DNA from: Leifsonia sp. 1010
GTDB taxonomy: Bacteria; Actinomycetota; Actinomycetes; Actinomycetales; Microbacteriaceae
Direction: 5' to 3'
DNA length: 64,000 nucleotides
Assembly: GCF_031455295.1 (NCBI RefSeq)
Contig: NZ_JAVDSL010000001.1
Location: forward strand, 1,488,001-1,552,000
In this document: in pieces, positions 8,079 to 16,800 of the stretch
Numbering within the stretch: position 1 is the first letter of the stretch
How the letters are laid out: each line of letters opens with the position of its first letter
Program-made: the position numbers and the translations under genes
The notes under the pieces: model-generated
Seen by the model: the letters and a program-made list of their open reading frames with translations, nothing else
The model's database searches: none
Told to the model about the DNA's origin: nothing

Positions 8079-9012
8079 GACCGCCACCGGCAGCCCGCTG
8101 CCCGCCGTCGACGACGCATCGCCGCGTCGCCGGACCGCGCGCCGCGGCGCACGCGCCTACAACCGGGAGACGCAGCGCAGCACCCTGCTCACCGTGATGC
8201 TCTGGATCTGCGCGCTGTACTTCGTGCTCCCGATCGTCTGGCTGTTCATCGCATCGACGAAGAGCAACGCCGACCTGTTCACCACGTTCGGCTTCGCCTT
8301 CGGGCGCACCTTCGAGCTGTTCACCAATATCGGCGCGGTGTTCACGGCGCAGAACGGCATCTACCTGCACTGGGCGATCAACACGCTCGTCTACGCGCTG
8401 GTGAGCGCGGTCGGCGCCTCGCTGCTCGCGACCATGGCCGGGTACGCCTTCGCGAAGTACCGCTTCCCGGGATCCGTTCTGATGTTCAGCGTGGTGCTCG
8501 GCGCGATCATGATCCCGCTGACCGCTCTGGCCCTCCCGACCTACCTGATGTTCAGCCAGATCGGCATCACGAACACCCCGGCCGCGGTCATCGTGCCGTC
8601 GCTGGTCAGCCCGTTCGGCGTGTTCCTCATGCGGGTTTACGCGGCGGACGCCATCCCAGACTCCATGATCGAGGCCGGTCGGGTGGATGGGGCGGGCGAG
8701 TTCCGCATCTTCTGGCAGGTCGGTCTCCGCCTCCTCGGACCGGGCATCGTCACGGTGTTCCTGTTCGCGCTGGTCGGCACCTGGAACAACTACTTCCTGC
8801 CGCTGATCATGCTGAACAGCTCCGAGCTCTACCCGCTGACGGTGGGGCTCGCCCAGCAGCAGGCGACGAGCGCGGCGGGCGGGGGATCGCAGGCGCTGTT
8901 CTCCGTCGTCATCACGGGTTCGCTCGTGTCGATCATCCCTCTGGTCATCGCGTTCCTGTTCCTGCAGCGATACTGGACGACCGGACTAGCGAGCGGGAGT
9001 GTCAAAGAGTGA
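8071..9012 (+). CDS. Sugar ABC transporter permease, MalG/LacG type
   Basis: 313-residue partner permease. The cytoplasmic N-terminus is Arg-rich and six transmembrane helices follow, with the EAA loop MIEAGRVDGAGEFRIFWQVG near 200-219. The ATG overlaps the last 8 bp of the upstream permease gene, giving translational coupling, and its stop overlaps the GTG of the second GH42 gene. It completes the membrane channel of the presumed galacto-oligosaccharide importer. Confidence 0.9.
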   Translation: MTETATGSPLPAVDDASPRRRTARRGARAYNRETQRSTLLTVMLWICALYFVLPIVWLFIASTKSNADLFTTFGFAFGRTFELFTNIGAVFTAQNGIYLHWAINTLVYALVSAVGASLLATMAGYAFAKYRFPGSVLMFSVVLGAIMIPLTALALPTYLMFSQIGITNTPAAVIVPSLVSPFGVFLMRVYAADAIPDSMIEAGRVDGAGEFRIFWQVGLRLLGPGIVTVFLFALVGTWNNYFLPLIMLNSSELYPLTVGLAQQQATSAAGGGSQALFSVVITGSLVSIIPLVIAFLFLQRYWTTGLASGSVKE

Positions 9013-11006
9013 GTGGATTCTGGTACGGCGGCGACTACAACCCCGAGCAGTGGCCGGAGGAGGTGTGGCGCGAGGACGTGCGCCTGATGGACCGGGCGGG
9101 CGTGAACCTCGCGTCGGTCGGCATCTTCTCGTGGGCGCGCATCGAACCGAGGGACGGCGAGTTCGACTTCGCCTGGCTGGATGAGGTGCTCGACCTGCTG
9201 CACGCGGGCGGAGTGCGCGTCGACCTGGCCACGGCCACGGCCTCGCCTCCGCCGTGGTTGGCGCTGAAGCATCCCGAGATGCTGCCGGTGACCGTCGACG
9301 GCGTCACGCTCTCGTCGGGGAGCAGGCAGGCGTACTGCCCCAGCTCGCCGGTGTATCGCCGCTACGCCGCGCGGCTGGTCGAGCGGATCGTCGAACGCTA
9401 CGCCGACCATCCCGCGCTCTCGCTGTGGCACGTCAACAACGAGTACGGCTGCCACGTCAGCCACTGCTACTGCGACGCGTCGGCCGCGGCGTTCCGGGTC
9501 TGGCTGGAGGAGAAGTACGGCACGATCGAGGCGCTCAACGACGCGTGGGGAACGGCCTTCTGGTCGCAGCACTACGCCGGCTTCGACGAGATCCTCCCGC
9601 CGCGCGCCGCGCCGACCTTCAAGAACCCGACCCAGGTGCTCGACTTCGACCGTTTCAGCTCGGACGAGCTGCTGGCCTGCTTCCGGGCCGAGGCGGCCAT
9701 CATCCGCGCCCGGTCGGACGTGCCGATCACGACCAATTTCATGGGCTTCTTCAAGCCGGCCGACTACTGGACGTGGGCGCAGGAGGTCGACATCGTCTCC
9801 GACGACTCGTACCCCGACCCCGCCGATCCGCTCGCCCCGGCGTACGGGGCGATGCAGCGCGACCTGATGCGCTCCCTCGGCGGCGGCGCGCCCTGGCTGC
9901 TGATGGAGCAGTCACCCGGCGCGGTGAACTGGCGCGAGCGGAACGCCGCGAAGCTGCCCGGGCAGATGCGCGCCTGGTCGTACCAGAGCGTTGCGCGCGG
10001 AGCCGACGGCATCCTCTTCTTCCAGTGGCGGCAGGCGGTCGCGGGCGCGGAGAAGTTCCACGCCGGGATGCTGCCCCACGGGGGCACGGACACCCGCGTC
10101 TTCCGCGAGGTCGAGCAGCTCGGTGCCGAACTGGCGACGCTGTCGTCGGTCGACGGCCTGCTCGGGCAACCCGTCCCCGCACAGGTCGCCATCGTCTTCG
10201 ACTGGGACTCCTGGTGGGCGATCGAGCAGAAGGCGTCGCCGACCACCATCTCGTACCTCGCCGACGTCCTGGGCTGGCACATCGCCCTGTCGGCGGCGGG
10301 CGTGACGGTGGACTTCGTCCAGGCCACGGGCGACCTGTCCGGCTATCGGGCCGTGGTCGTCCCGTCGCTGTTCGTCGCGAGCGACGCCCAGCTGGAGGCG
10401 CTCGACGCGTACGCGGCGGGCGGCGGATCGCTCGTCGTCGGGTACCTCACCGGCATCCTCGACCCCGACCTCCACGTGCGCACCGGCGGATACCTCGGAG
10501 TGCTTCGCGAGACGCTCGGCCTCTGGGTGGAGGAGTTCGCCCCGCCCGCCGCGCCGGACCTCGCCGCGCTCGGCGGTGGCGAGCCGCCCGCCGTCGGCGT
10601 CCGCGGCGAGCGCATCGGCGGCCGGGCCTCCGCGTCGCTCTGGTCGGAGTACGTGCGCGTCGATTCGGCCGACGTGGAGGCGGTCTTCGACGGCGGAGCG
10701 CCGGACGGGCATCCGGCGGTGACCCGTCACGCCCGTGGTTCCGGGCAGGCCTGGTACGTCGCCACTCGTCTGGACGCCGAACCGCTCGGGCTGCTGCTGG
10801 AGTCCATCCTCGCCGAGGCCGGTGTGGAGCGGCTGCCGCGCATCCCGGGCGTGGAGTTCGTCCGCCGCGGCGCGTTCCTCGCCGCGATCAATCACGGTCA
10901 GGAGCCGGTGGCGCTCGACCTGCCCGGCACCGACGTCCTCACGGGAGGGTCGGCGGCCGGTCTGCGACTGGAGCCGCAGGGGGTGGCGCTCATCCGGGAG
11001 GAGTGA
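9009..11006 (+). CDS. GH42 beta-galactosidase (second copy)
   Basis: 665-residue cytoplasmic GH42 enzyme starting at a GTG that shares GTGA with the preceding stop. It begins with the hallmark FWYGGDYNPEQWP. The acid/base is Glu145 in HVNNEYGCH and the nucleophile is Glu300 in LLMEQSPGAVNW. A Cys cluster (GCHVSHCYCD, 147-156) resembles the structural zinc site of GH42 enzymes, which the first copy in this operon lacks at that place. Two divergent GH42 paralogues in one operon suggest cleavage of different linkages of imported galacto-oligosaccharides. It ends only 1 bp from the convergent TetR gene. Confidence 0.92.
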   Translation: MSGFWYGGDYNPEQWPEEVWREDVRLMDRAGVNLASVGIFSWARIEPRDGEFDFAWLDEVLDLLHAGGVRVDLATATASPPPWLALKHPEMLPVTVDGVTLSSGSRQAYCPSSPVYRRYAARLVERIVERYADHPALSLWHVNNEYGCHVSHCYCDASAAAFRVWLEEKYGTIEALNDAWGTAFWSQHYAGFDEILPPRAAPTFKNPTQVLDFDRFSSDELLACFRAEAAIIRARSDVPITTNFMGFFKPADYWTWAQEVDIVSDDSYPDPADPLAPAYGAMQRDLMRSLGGGAPWLLMEQSPGAVNWRERNAAKLPGQMRAWSYQSVARGADGILFFQWRQAVAGAEKFHAGMLPHGGTDTRVFREVEQLGAELATLSSVDGLLGQPVPAQVAIVFDWDSWWAIEQKASPTTISYLADVLGWHIALSAAGVTVDFVQATGDLSGYRAVVVPSLFVASDAQLEALDAYAAGGGSLVVGYLTGILDPDLHVRTGGYLGVLRETLGLWVEEFAPPAAPDLAALGGGEPPAVGVRGERIGGRASASLWSEYVRVDSADVEAVFDGGAPDGHPAVTRHARGSGQAWYVATRLDAEPLGLLLESILAEAGVERLPRIPGVEFVRRGAFLAAINHGQEPVALDLPGTDVLTGGSAAGLRLEPQGVALIREE

Positions 11007-11007
11007 G

Positions 11008-11646
11008 TCAGCTCGTCGCGACGGCGCCGAGCGTTCCCGGGGCGAGGCCGAGCGTCCACTCGGCGACGTCGGCGACGAAGTGCACGTGCGCCGGGTGGGT
11101 GAGGTCGTCGGTGCTGTTCACGTACGAGCCGCCGCCGTCGACCGCGATGAGGATGCGGATGCTCGCCGCCTCCGGGTCGACGGCGGCGAAGTCGCCGGAC
11201 GCGACGCCGTCCTCGATGATCGCGCGCAGGCGGGCGCGGTCGAGCGAATCCTGCTCTTGCAGGGTGGCCTCGAGGCTCGGGATGAAGCGCGACAGGTGCC
11301 GGGCGTTGAGCCACAGGCGGGCGAGGGGCAGGGAGGCGCCCGTCTCGATGTGGTGGACGAAGTGCGCCAGGCGTTCCAGCGGCGAGCCGGCGTCGGGGAA
11401 GAACCGCTCGCGTTCGATCGTCGCCGCCCGCACGAACGCCTCGTCGACGAGGTCCTCCGCCGCCGGGAAGTAGTGCGAGATGAGCCCGGGGCGGACGCCG
11501 AGGCGGGTGGCGACGGCGCGCAGGGTGATGCGCTCGAGCCCCTCGTCGAGGGCGATGGATGCCGCCTCGGACAGGATCTCCTCCCGTCGCTCCTCCGGCG
11601 CTTTCCGGGAGCGGGGAGGGGATGCGCTTGACTCCATGGGTCCCAT
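11008..11646 (-). CDS. TetR-family regulator of the NCS1/amidohydrolase operon
   Basis: 212 residues. An N-terminal TetR DNA-binding domain (about 18-65, motif TLRAVATRLGVRPGLISHYF) precedes an all-helical ligand domain. HTH wording and length resemble regulators of nucleobase or amine catabolism, but the ligand is unknown. It is divergent from the NCS1 permease, with direct repeats TGACCAACAGC in the 76-bp gap, so it probably represses that operon and itself. Two in-frame ATGs (11646 and 11637) are both possible. Its stop codon abuts the convergent GH42 stop. Confidence 0.85.
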   Translation of the reverse strand: MGPMESSASPPRSRKAPEERREEILSEAASIALDEGLERITLRAVATRLGVRPGLISHYFPAAEDLVDEAFVRAATIERERFFPDAGSPLERLAHFVHHIETGASLPLARLWLNARHLSRFIPSLEATLQEQDSLDRARLRAIIEDGVASGDFAAVDPEAASIRILIAVDGGGSYVNSTDDLTHPAHVHFVADVAEWTLGLAPGTLGAVATS

Positions 11647-11659
11647 GCTATTGAATGAC

Positions 11660-11693
11660 TGACCAACAGCTTATTGGGCACATGACCAACAGC
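11660..11693. promoter_or_regulatory. Direct repeat TGACCAACAGC, candidate TetR sites
   Basis: The 11-mer TGACCAACAGC occurs at 11660-11670 and again at 11683-11693, with starts 23 bp apart. TTGG (in TTATTGGGCAC) between them gives interleaved CCAA/TTGG dyads. Position between the divergent TetR and permease genes suggests the TetR binding region. Confidence 0.5.
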
Positions 11694-11722
11694 AACGATG
11701 CTCGGTCAGGAAAGAGGCACCC

Positions 11723-13153
11723 ATGTCCGGAACGCAAGCCCGCGAGGAGCAGTTCGTCGACGCCTCCACACAACCGGAGACGCGCGGCATCGAGGTCATC
11801 GGCGACGCCGAGCGGCACGGCCGGGCACGAGACCTCTTCTTCGTGTGGGCCGCCCCCGGCGTCAGCATCCTGAACTTCACCATCGGCGCGACCCTCATCC
11901 TGCTCGGGCTCGAGATCTGGCAAGCGATCGCGGTCATCGTCGCCGCGTCCCTGCTCTGGGTCTTCCCCGGACTCATCGCGGCGAGCGGGCCGGCCGCCGG
12001 AACCTCCGGTTCGGTCGTGACGCGCGCGATGTACGGCATCCTCGGCAACAAGCTCTTCGTCGCCTTCGTCGGCTGGTTCATCGGCGCCGTCTTCCTCTCG
12101 CTGACCTGGCTCGCGTCCTCCTTCATGGGCGCCGACCTGCTGCGCCGCGTCGGCCTGGACGACCCGGTGTGGGTGCCGATCGGCGTCACGATCGTGGTGT
12201 CGGCGGTGACCATCCTGGTGGCGATCTTCGGTCACGGGCTGATCCTCCGGATCTATCCGATCCTCGCGATCGTGCTGTTCGACATCTTCATCGTGGTGTC
12301 GGGCTTCATCCTCCCGACCGTGGACTGGCAGTACACCGCGCCCGAGCCGCTCGGGGGAGTGGAGCTGTGGTCGGCCGTCTCGATCGGCTTCACGATCCTC
12401 GCGTCCACACCGCTGTCGTTCATCAACAGCCCCGACATCGCGCGCTACCTGCCGCGCACGACCCGGCCCGCGAACATCGCCGCCGCGACCGCGCTGGGCG
12501 GCGCGCTCCCGTTCATCGTGTTCACCAGTGTCGGAGTGCTGCTGGCCACCGGGTTGAAGGCGAGCGCGTTCGACGCCGGCATCGACGTCGCCCTCTTCGA
12601 CCTGCTGCCGGAATGGCTCGGGCCGGTGCTCGTCATCGGGGTCGTCCTCAACACGATCGCGCTGAACGCGATGACCACCTACACCTCGAGCATGGCGCTG
12701 CAGGCCATCGGATTCCGGCTCAAGCGCATCCCGGCCGCCATCATCGTGGGCGTGGTCGGGACGGCGCTGACCATCTACCTGGTGCTCTCGTCCAGCCTGC
12801 TCCAGGCCGCCAACCTGATGCTGCAGTTCCTCGTCATCGTGTCCGGCCCCGCCATGGCGATCTTCGTCGTCGACGTGCTTCGGCGCCGCTACGTGTACGA
12901 CAGCGTCGACCTGTTCGACACCCGGCGCGGCGCGCCGTTCTGGTTCACGGGCGGGTGGAGCATTCCCGGTATCGCCGCCCTCGTCCTCGGCGGCTTCGTC
13001 ACCGCCATCTGCCTGTCCACCGACGTGTGGACCGGCCCGATAGCTGCGTCGATCGGCTCCATCGACCTCTCGGTGCCGCTCGGAATGATCGTCGCCGCCA
13101 CTGTGTACGCCCTGTTGAGCCGCACCCGGCTCGGGAAGGAGGGACGGCTGTGA
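11723..13153 (+). CDS. NCS1-family nucleobase/cytosine permease-like transporter
   Basis: 476-residue integral membrane protein with about 12 predicted helices. A hydrophilic N-terminus leads into RARDLFFVWAAPGVSILNFT (35-54), the conserved first-helix region of NCS1 proton or sodium symporters. A GTSGSVVTRAMYGILGN segment follows near 94-110. NCS1 members import cytosine, purines, allantoin, hydantoins or thiamine precursors; which applies cannot be read from sequence. The ATG follows AGGAAAG. Its stop overlaps the GTG of a zinc amidohydrolase, so the transporter likely imports that enzyme's substrate. Confidence 0.85.
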   Translation: MSGTQAREEQFVDASTQPETRGIEVIGDAERHGRARDLFFVWAAPGVSILNFTIGATLILLGLEIWQAIAVIVAASLLWVFPGLIAASGPAAGTSGSVVTRAMYGILGNKLFVAFVGWFIGAVFLSLTWLASSFMGADLLRRVGLDDPVWVPIGVTIVVSAVTILVAIFGHGLILRIYPILAIVLFDIFIVVSGFILPTVDWQYTAPEPLGGVELWSAVSIGFTILASTPLSFINSPDIARYLPRTTRPANIAAATALGGALPFIVFTSVGVLLATGLKASAFDAGIDVALFDLLPEWLGPVLVIGVVLNTIALNAMTTYTSSMALQAIGFRLKRIPAAIIVGVVGTALTIYLVLSSSLLQAANLMLQFLVIVSGPAMAIFVVDVLRRRYVYDSVDLFDTRRGAPFWFTGGWSIPGIAALVLGGFVTAICLSTDVWTGPIAASIGSIDLSVPLGMIVAATVYALLSRTRLGKEGRL

Positions 13154-14778
13154 CCGACCCCGCCGAGACCATCCTGTACCGCAACGCCCGCGTCTTCACT
13201 GCGGACGCGGACCCGAGCCCCGCCTGGGCGGACGCCTTCACCGTCAGCGGCGACCGGATCGCCTGGGTCGGGCACGACGGCGACGCCACCCCGCCGGCCG
13301 ACCGTGTCGTCGACCTCGGCGGCCGCCTCGTCCTGCCCGGGTTCACGGACGCGCACACCCACCTGCTGATGATGGGCGCCGCCCTCGGCCAGGTGTACCT
13401 GACCGGTGCTCGCGACCTGGACGGCATCCAATCGCTGCTGCGCGAGGCGCGCGCGGCCGACCCCGACGCGACGGTGCTCCGCGGACGCGGCTGGCTGTTC
13501 GACGCGGTGCCCGGCGGAGCGCCCACCGCCGGCATGATCGACGCGGCGGTGCGCGATATCCCGGTCTACCTGGATGCGAACGACTACCACTCCTGCTGGC
13601 TCAACACGGCGGCGCTGGCCGAGCTCGGCATCACCCGCGAGACGCCCGATCCGATCGGCGGCGAGATCGTGCGCGACGCCGACGGCGAACCGACCGGGCT
13701 GCTGCTCGAGACCGCCGCGACCCAGTACGCCTGGGCGCAGCGGGACGCCGCGACCACCGACGCCGACCGGGACGCCCAGGTGGAGCGGACCCTCGCGGCC
13801 TATGCGGCGGCCGGGGTGACGGGCGCGGTCGACATGGCGATGGACGCCTACGGCCTGGAGGCGCTCCGGCGTGCGCAGGAGCGTCGCGGAGGAGAGCTGC
13901 CGATCCGCATCGCCGCGCACTGGCTCGTGACCAACACGGGCGACGACGAGCAGAACCTCGCGCAGGTCGCGGAGGCAGCGCGCGTTGCGGCCGAGCCATC
14001 CTCTCCCCGGCTGCGTGTGATCGGGATCAAGCTGATCCTGGACGGCGTGATCGACGCCTGCACCGCGGCGATGCGCCAGCCGTACGCGAACGGCGAGAAC
14101 GCCGACCCGATCTGGCCGCTGGAGCGTCTGACGCCCGTCGTGGTCGCCGCCGACGCCGCCGGCCTGCAGATCGCGCAGCACGCGATCGGAGACTACGCGA
14201 GCCAGATCGCACTCGACGCGCTGGAGCGCGCCGTCGCCGAGAACGGGGAGCTGCCGCGGCGTCACCGCATCGAGCACCTGGAGTACGCCGCACCCGGAAC
14301 GGCCGAGCGGATGGCGCGCCTCGGTGTCACGGCGTCGATGCAGCCGGTCCACGCCGACCCGGCGATCTTCGACAACTGGATGCAGATGCTCGGCGACGAC
14401 CGGGTCGAACGCGCCTTCCCGTGGCCGGAATACGAGGACGCCGGAGCGCTTCTCGCGTTCTCGACGGACTCGCCGACGGCCCCTCACGACGCCCTGGCCA
14501 ACATGTACGTCGCCGCGACGCGCGCGTCGGCCCTGGTGCCCTCGGTGACCGCGGTGCAGCCGCAGTACGCCCTGCCTCTCGAGCGCGCCATCGCGCACGC
14601 CACGCGGGATGCCGCCGCCTCCGTCGGAGACGGCTCCTGGCGCGGGCGGATCGCGCCGGGCCACGCAGCGGACGTCATCGTGCTCGACGCGGATGTGTTC
14701 GCGCAAGACCCCTCGTCGCTGCTGAGCGCCCGGGTCGTCCAGACCATCGTCGGCGGACGGACGGTGTACTCGGGCTAG
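13150..14778 (+). CDS. Zinc-dependent amidohydrolase, YtcJ-like (Amidohydro_3)
   Basis: 542 residues starting at a GTG inside GTGA shared with the permease stop. It shows the composite N-terminal beta domain, the metal motif FTDAHTH (His69, His71), the family hallmark of a substrate-exposed DANDYHSCWLNTAAL segment (about 142-156), and the late motifs HRIEHLE and FSTDSPTAPHDAL with the metal-binding Asp. Members of this subfamily hydrolyse N-substituted amides, often with unknown natural substrates. Coupling to an NCS1 permease suggests a cyclic ureide, nucleobase or hydantoin-like compound. Cytoplasmic; no signal peptide. Confidence 0.88.
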   Translation: MTDPAETILYRNARVFTADADPSPAWADAFTVSGDRIAWVGHDGDATPPADRVVDLGGRLVLPGFTDAHTHLLMMGAALGQVYLTGARDLDGIQSLLREARAADPDATVLRGRGWLFDAVPGGAPTAGMIDAAVRDIPVYLDANDYHSCWLNTAALAELGITRETPDPIGGEIVRDADGEPTGLLLETAATQYAWAQRDAATTDADRDAQVERTLAAYAAAGVTGAVDMAMDAYGLEALRRAQERRGGELPIRIAAHWLVTNTGDDEQNLAQVAEAARVAAEPSSPRLRVIGIKLILDGVIDACTAAMRQPYANGENADPIWPLERLTPVVVAADAAGLQIAQHAIGDYASQIALDALERAVAENGELPRRHRIEHLEYAAPGTAERMARLGVTASMQPVHADPAIFDNWMQMLGDDRVERAFPWPEYEDAGALLAFSTDSPTAPHDALANMYVAATRASALVPSVTAVQPQYALPLERAIAHATRDAAASVGDGSWRGRIAPGHAADVIVLDADVFAQDPSSLLSARVVQTIVGGRTVYSG

Positions 14779-14861
14779 GCCCTCGAACCGAGGCCGCCGA
14801 GGCCATCGCCCTCCGGATATCCAACGTTGTAGAGTGGGACGATAGCCCACCAGGAGGACGA

Positions 14862-15932
14862 ATGGCAGCGACGCTGCACGACGTGAGCCGGCTCGCCGGG
14901 GTGTCGATCAAGACGGTCTCGAACGTGATCAACGACTACCCGTACGTGCGGGACAGCACGCGTCAGCGCGTCCTCGCGGCCATCGCCGAACTCGACTACA
15001 CGCCCAACCTGTCGGCACGCAGCCTGCGGTCCGGGCGCACCAACGTCATCAGCCTCATCATCCCGGAGCTGCGGAACGCGTACTTCGCCGAGCTCGCGGA
15101 TTCGGTCATGCGGGCGGCACGCGAGCGCGGGCTGTCGGTGCTGATCGAGCAGTTCGGCAACGACCGCGCCAGCGAGCTGTCCGTGCTGCGCAACCGCAGC
15201 GGCCGCATGGTCGACGGCATCCTCTACAGCGTGCTCGGTCTGGATGAGTCGGACCGGGAGGCCATCGCCGAAGTCAGCACGCCCATGGTGCTGCTGGGCG
15301 AACGGATCTTCAACGGTCCCAAAGACCACGTGACGATGCAGAACGTCGAGGGATCCCGCGCCGCCACCGAACTCGTCCTGGCCGGCGGCCGCCGTCGGGT
15401 GCTCGCGCTCGGTGCGCACCCCGGCGAGGTGATCGGCTCCGCCGGGCTGCGCCTCGCGGGGTACCGGGAGGCGTTGGAGGCCGCGGGCGTCGCGTACGAC
15501 GAGCGCTTCGTCGTGCCCGCCGGCACCTGGCACCGTGCCGACGGCGCGCGCGCCATGCGCGCCTTCCTGGAGACGGGCCTCGAGTTCGACGCCGTCGTGG
15601 CCTTCAACGACACCCTCGCACTCGGTGCCCTCCGCGTGCTGCAGGAGGCCGGCTACCGCGTGCCGGAGGACGTCGCCCTGATCGGCTTCGACGACATCGA
15701 CGAGACGCACTACTCCATGCCGACCCTCTCGACGATCGACCCCGGACGCGACGACATCGCCCGCCGCGCCGTCGACCTGCTGATCCGGCGGATCGAAGAG
15801 GACGCGGACACCCTGGAGCCGGAGGAGATCGCGGTGCCGTTCCGCGTCATCCAGCGCGAGTCGACGCCGCCGGCGCCGGCCTTCGCGGACGCTGCTGCTC
15901 CCGACGAGGCGCCGGTACCCGCCGAGGCGTGA
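14862..15932 (+). CDS. LacI-family regulator
   Basis: 356 residues: LacI HTH (TLHDVSRLAGVSIKTVSNVIND, 4-25), hinge LSARSLRSG, and a sugar-binding-protein-like effector domain ending in IGFDDIDETHYSMPTLSTID. An unusual Ala/Pro/Glu-rich tail occupies the last 20 residues. The ATG follows a strong AGGAGGA. The palindrome CAACGTTG (14822-14829), 33 bp upstream, is a likely autoregulatory half-operator. It is co-oriented after the amidohydrolase with an 83-bp gap, so it could regulate that operon, but nothing ties it to a specific target. Confidence 0.85.
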   Translation: MAATLHDVSRLAGVSIKTVSNVINDYPYVRDSTRQRVLAAIAELDYTPNLSARSLRSGRTNVISLIIPELRNAYFAELADSVMRAARERGLSVLIEQFGNDRASELSVLRNRSGRMVDGILYSVLGLDESDREAIAEVSTPMVLLGERIFNGPKDHVTMQNVEGSRAATELVLAGGRRRVLALGAHPGEVIGSAGLRLAGYREALEAAGVAYDERFVVPAGTWHRADGARAMRAFLETGLEFDAVVAFNDTLALGALRVLQEAGYRVPEDVALIGFDDIDETHYSMPTLSTIDPGRDDIARRAVDLLIRRIEEDADTLEPEEIAVPFRVIQRESTPPAPAFADAAAPDEAPVPAEA

Positions 15933-16041
15933 GTAAATAGTCGGCCGTGCTGCTCACCGCCGTCAGCTTGCTGGCTTTCCCGCTGAGAGTGCAGCCCGCG
16001 CGAGCGAGCAGCCGGCGATAGCAGGCGCGCCGTAGGTCAGA

Positions 16042-16140
16042 ATGGTGATGCGGGGGGACGATTCGATGGAACACCAATTGCGTCGCGGGCGGCGGCAGCC
16101 GGGCAATGACCGCACGCCGATCGAAGGGGGACTGCCGTGA
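16042..16140 (+). pseudogene. Short ORF, possible remnant of a gene tail
   Basis: A 32-codon frame opens at ATG 16042 and ends in a TGA that overlaps the GTG of the next gene as GTGA. The peptide is basic and ends in DRTPIEGGLP. Such tight overlap usually marks a genuine upstream operon partner, yet a stop lies just upstream (16033), so this may be the surviving 3' end of a deleted gene. It matches no family I recognise. Confidence 0.3.
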
Positions 16141-16796
16141 ACGCGAAGTCGTACAGCAGGCTTCCTGGACTGGAGGCGATCTACCTCGAAGACAGCTGGG
16201 TGCTTTCCATCGAAGTCACGCCAGGACGGGTTGAGTTCCAGCTGGAGGCAGTTCTTCTGCGCCACCACCCCGAATACCACCCACCGAAGCCGGGCGAGGC
16301 GCACTGCTATCGACGAGCCACCCTCACCTTCGGGGATGTCGGCGGCGTCGAATGGAGCGGGATGAGACCTCCAGCCGTAGATGCATCGGGTGAAATCGAC
16401 TATGGCAACATCGATTCCCTGACAGGCTCGGGTGAGCACTATGACCTCGAGGGCGACTGGGGCGAGATGCGCGTTCAGGCCCGCACGCTCGGCTTCACTC
16501 TTCGCTCGCTCCTCGGCTCGTGCCAGCCGGGCGAAGAGAACGAGAATGCTTATTGTCGAGTCTGTGGATACGAACCCCCAGAACCTCCCTGGGGCGACAG
16601 CGGCGTGGATCCGTTGTGGGAATCCTGTCCGTGCTGTGGCGTGGAGTATGGCTACCAAGACGCGACGGCGGAGGGCGTGCTGCGCTTTCGGGCACGGTGG
16701 CTGAACGCGGGCGCCCAGTGGGCCGATCCCTCCATTCCCGAAGACGGGCTCACGACCGGAATGCGGCTACGACGGGTGCCGAATCCGCTTGACTAG
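16137..16796 (+). CDS. Hypothetical protein with C-terminal CPCC-type zinc ribbon
   Basis: 219 residues in two parts. Residues 1-120 form a beta-rich region of unknown family (HHPEYHPPKPGEAHCYRR at 43-60). Residues 129-190 carry Cys129, Cys140-x2-Cys143 and Cys164-x-Cys166-Cys167 in YCRVCGYEPP and CPCCGVEYGY, a treble-clef or zinc-ribbon-like arrangement seen in small bacterial accessory proteins. GTG 16137 is preceded by GAAGGGGGA. GC content is visibly lower than that of the flanking genes, and the next gene begins at its stop, suggesting an acquired two-gene unit. An immunity protein of a polymorphic toxin is possible; no toxin gene is present. Confidence 0.6.
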   Translation: MNAKSYSRLPGLEAIYLEDSWVLSIEVTPGRVEFQLEAVLLRHHPEYHPPKPGEAHCYRRATLTFGDVGGVEWSGMRPPAVDASGEIDYGNIDSLTGSGEHYDLEGDWGEMRVQARTLGFTLRSLLGSCQPGEENENAYCRVCGYEPPEPPWGDSGVDPLWESCPCCGVEYGYQDATAEGVLRFRARWLNAGAQWADPSIPEDGLTTGMRLRRVPNPLD

Positions 16797-16800
16797 GACA

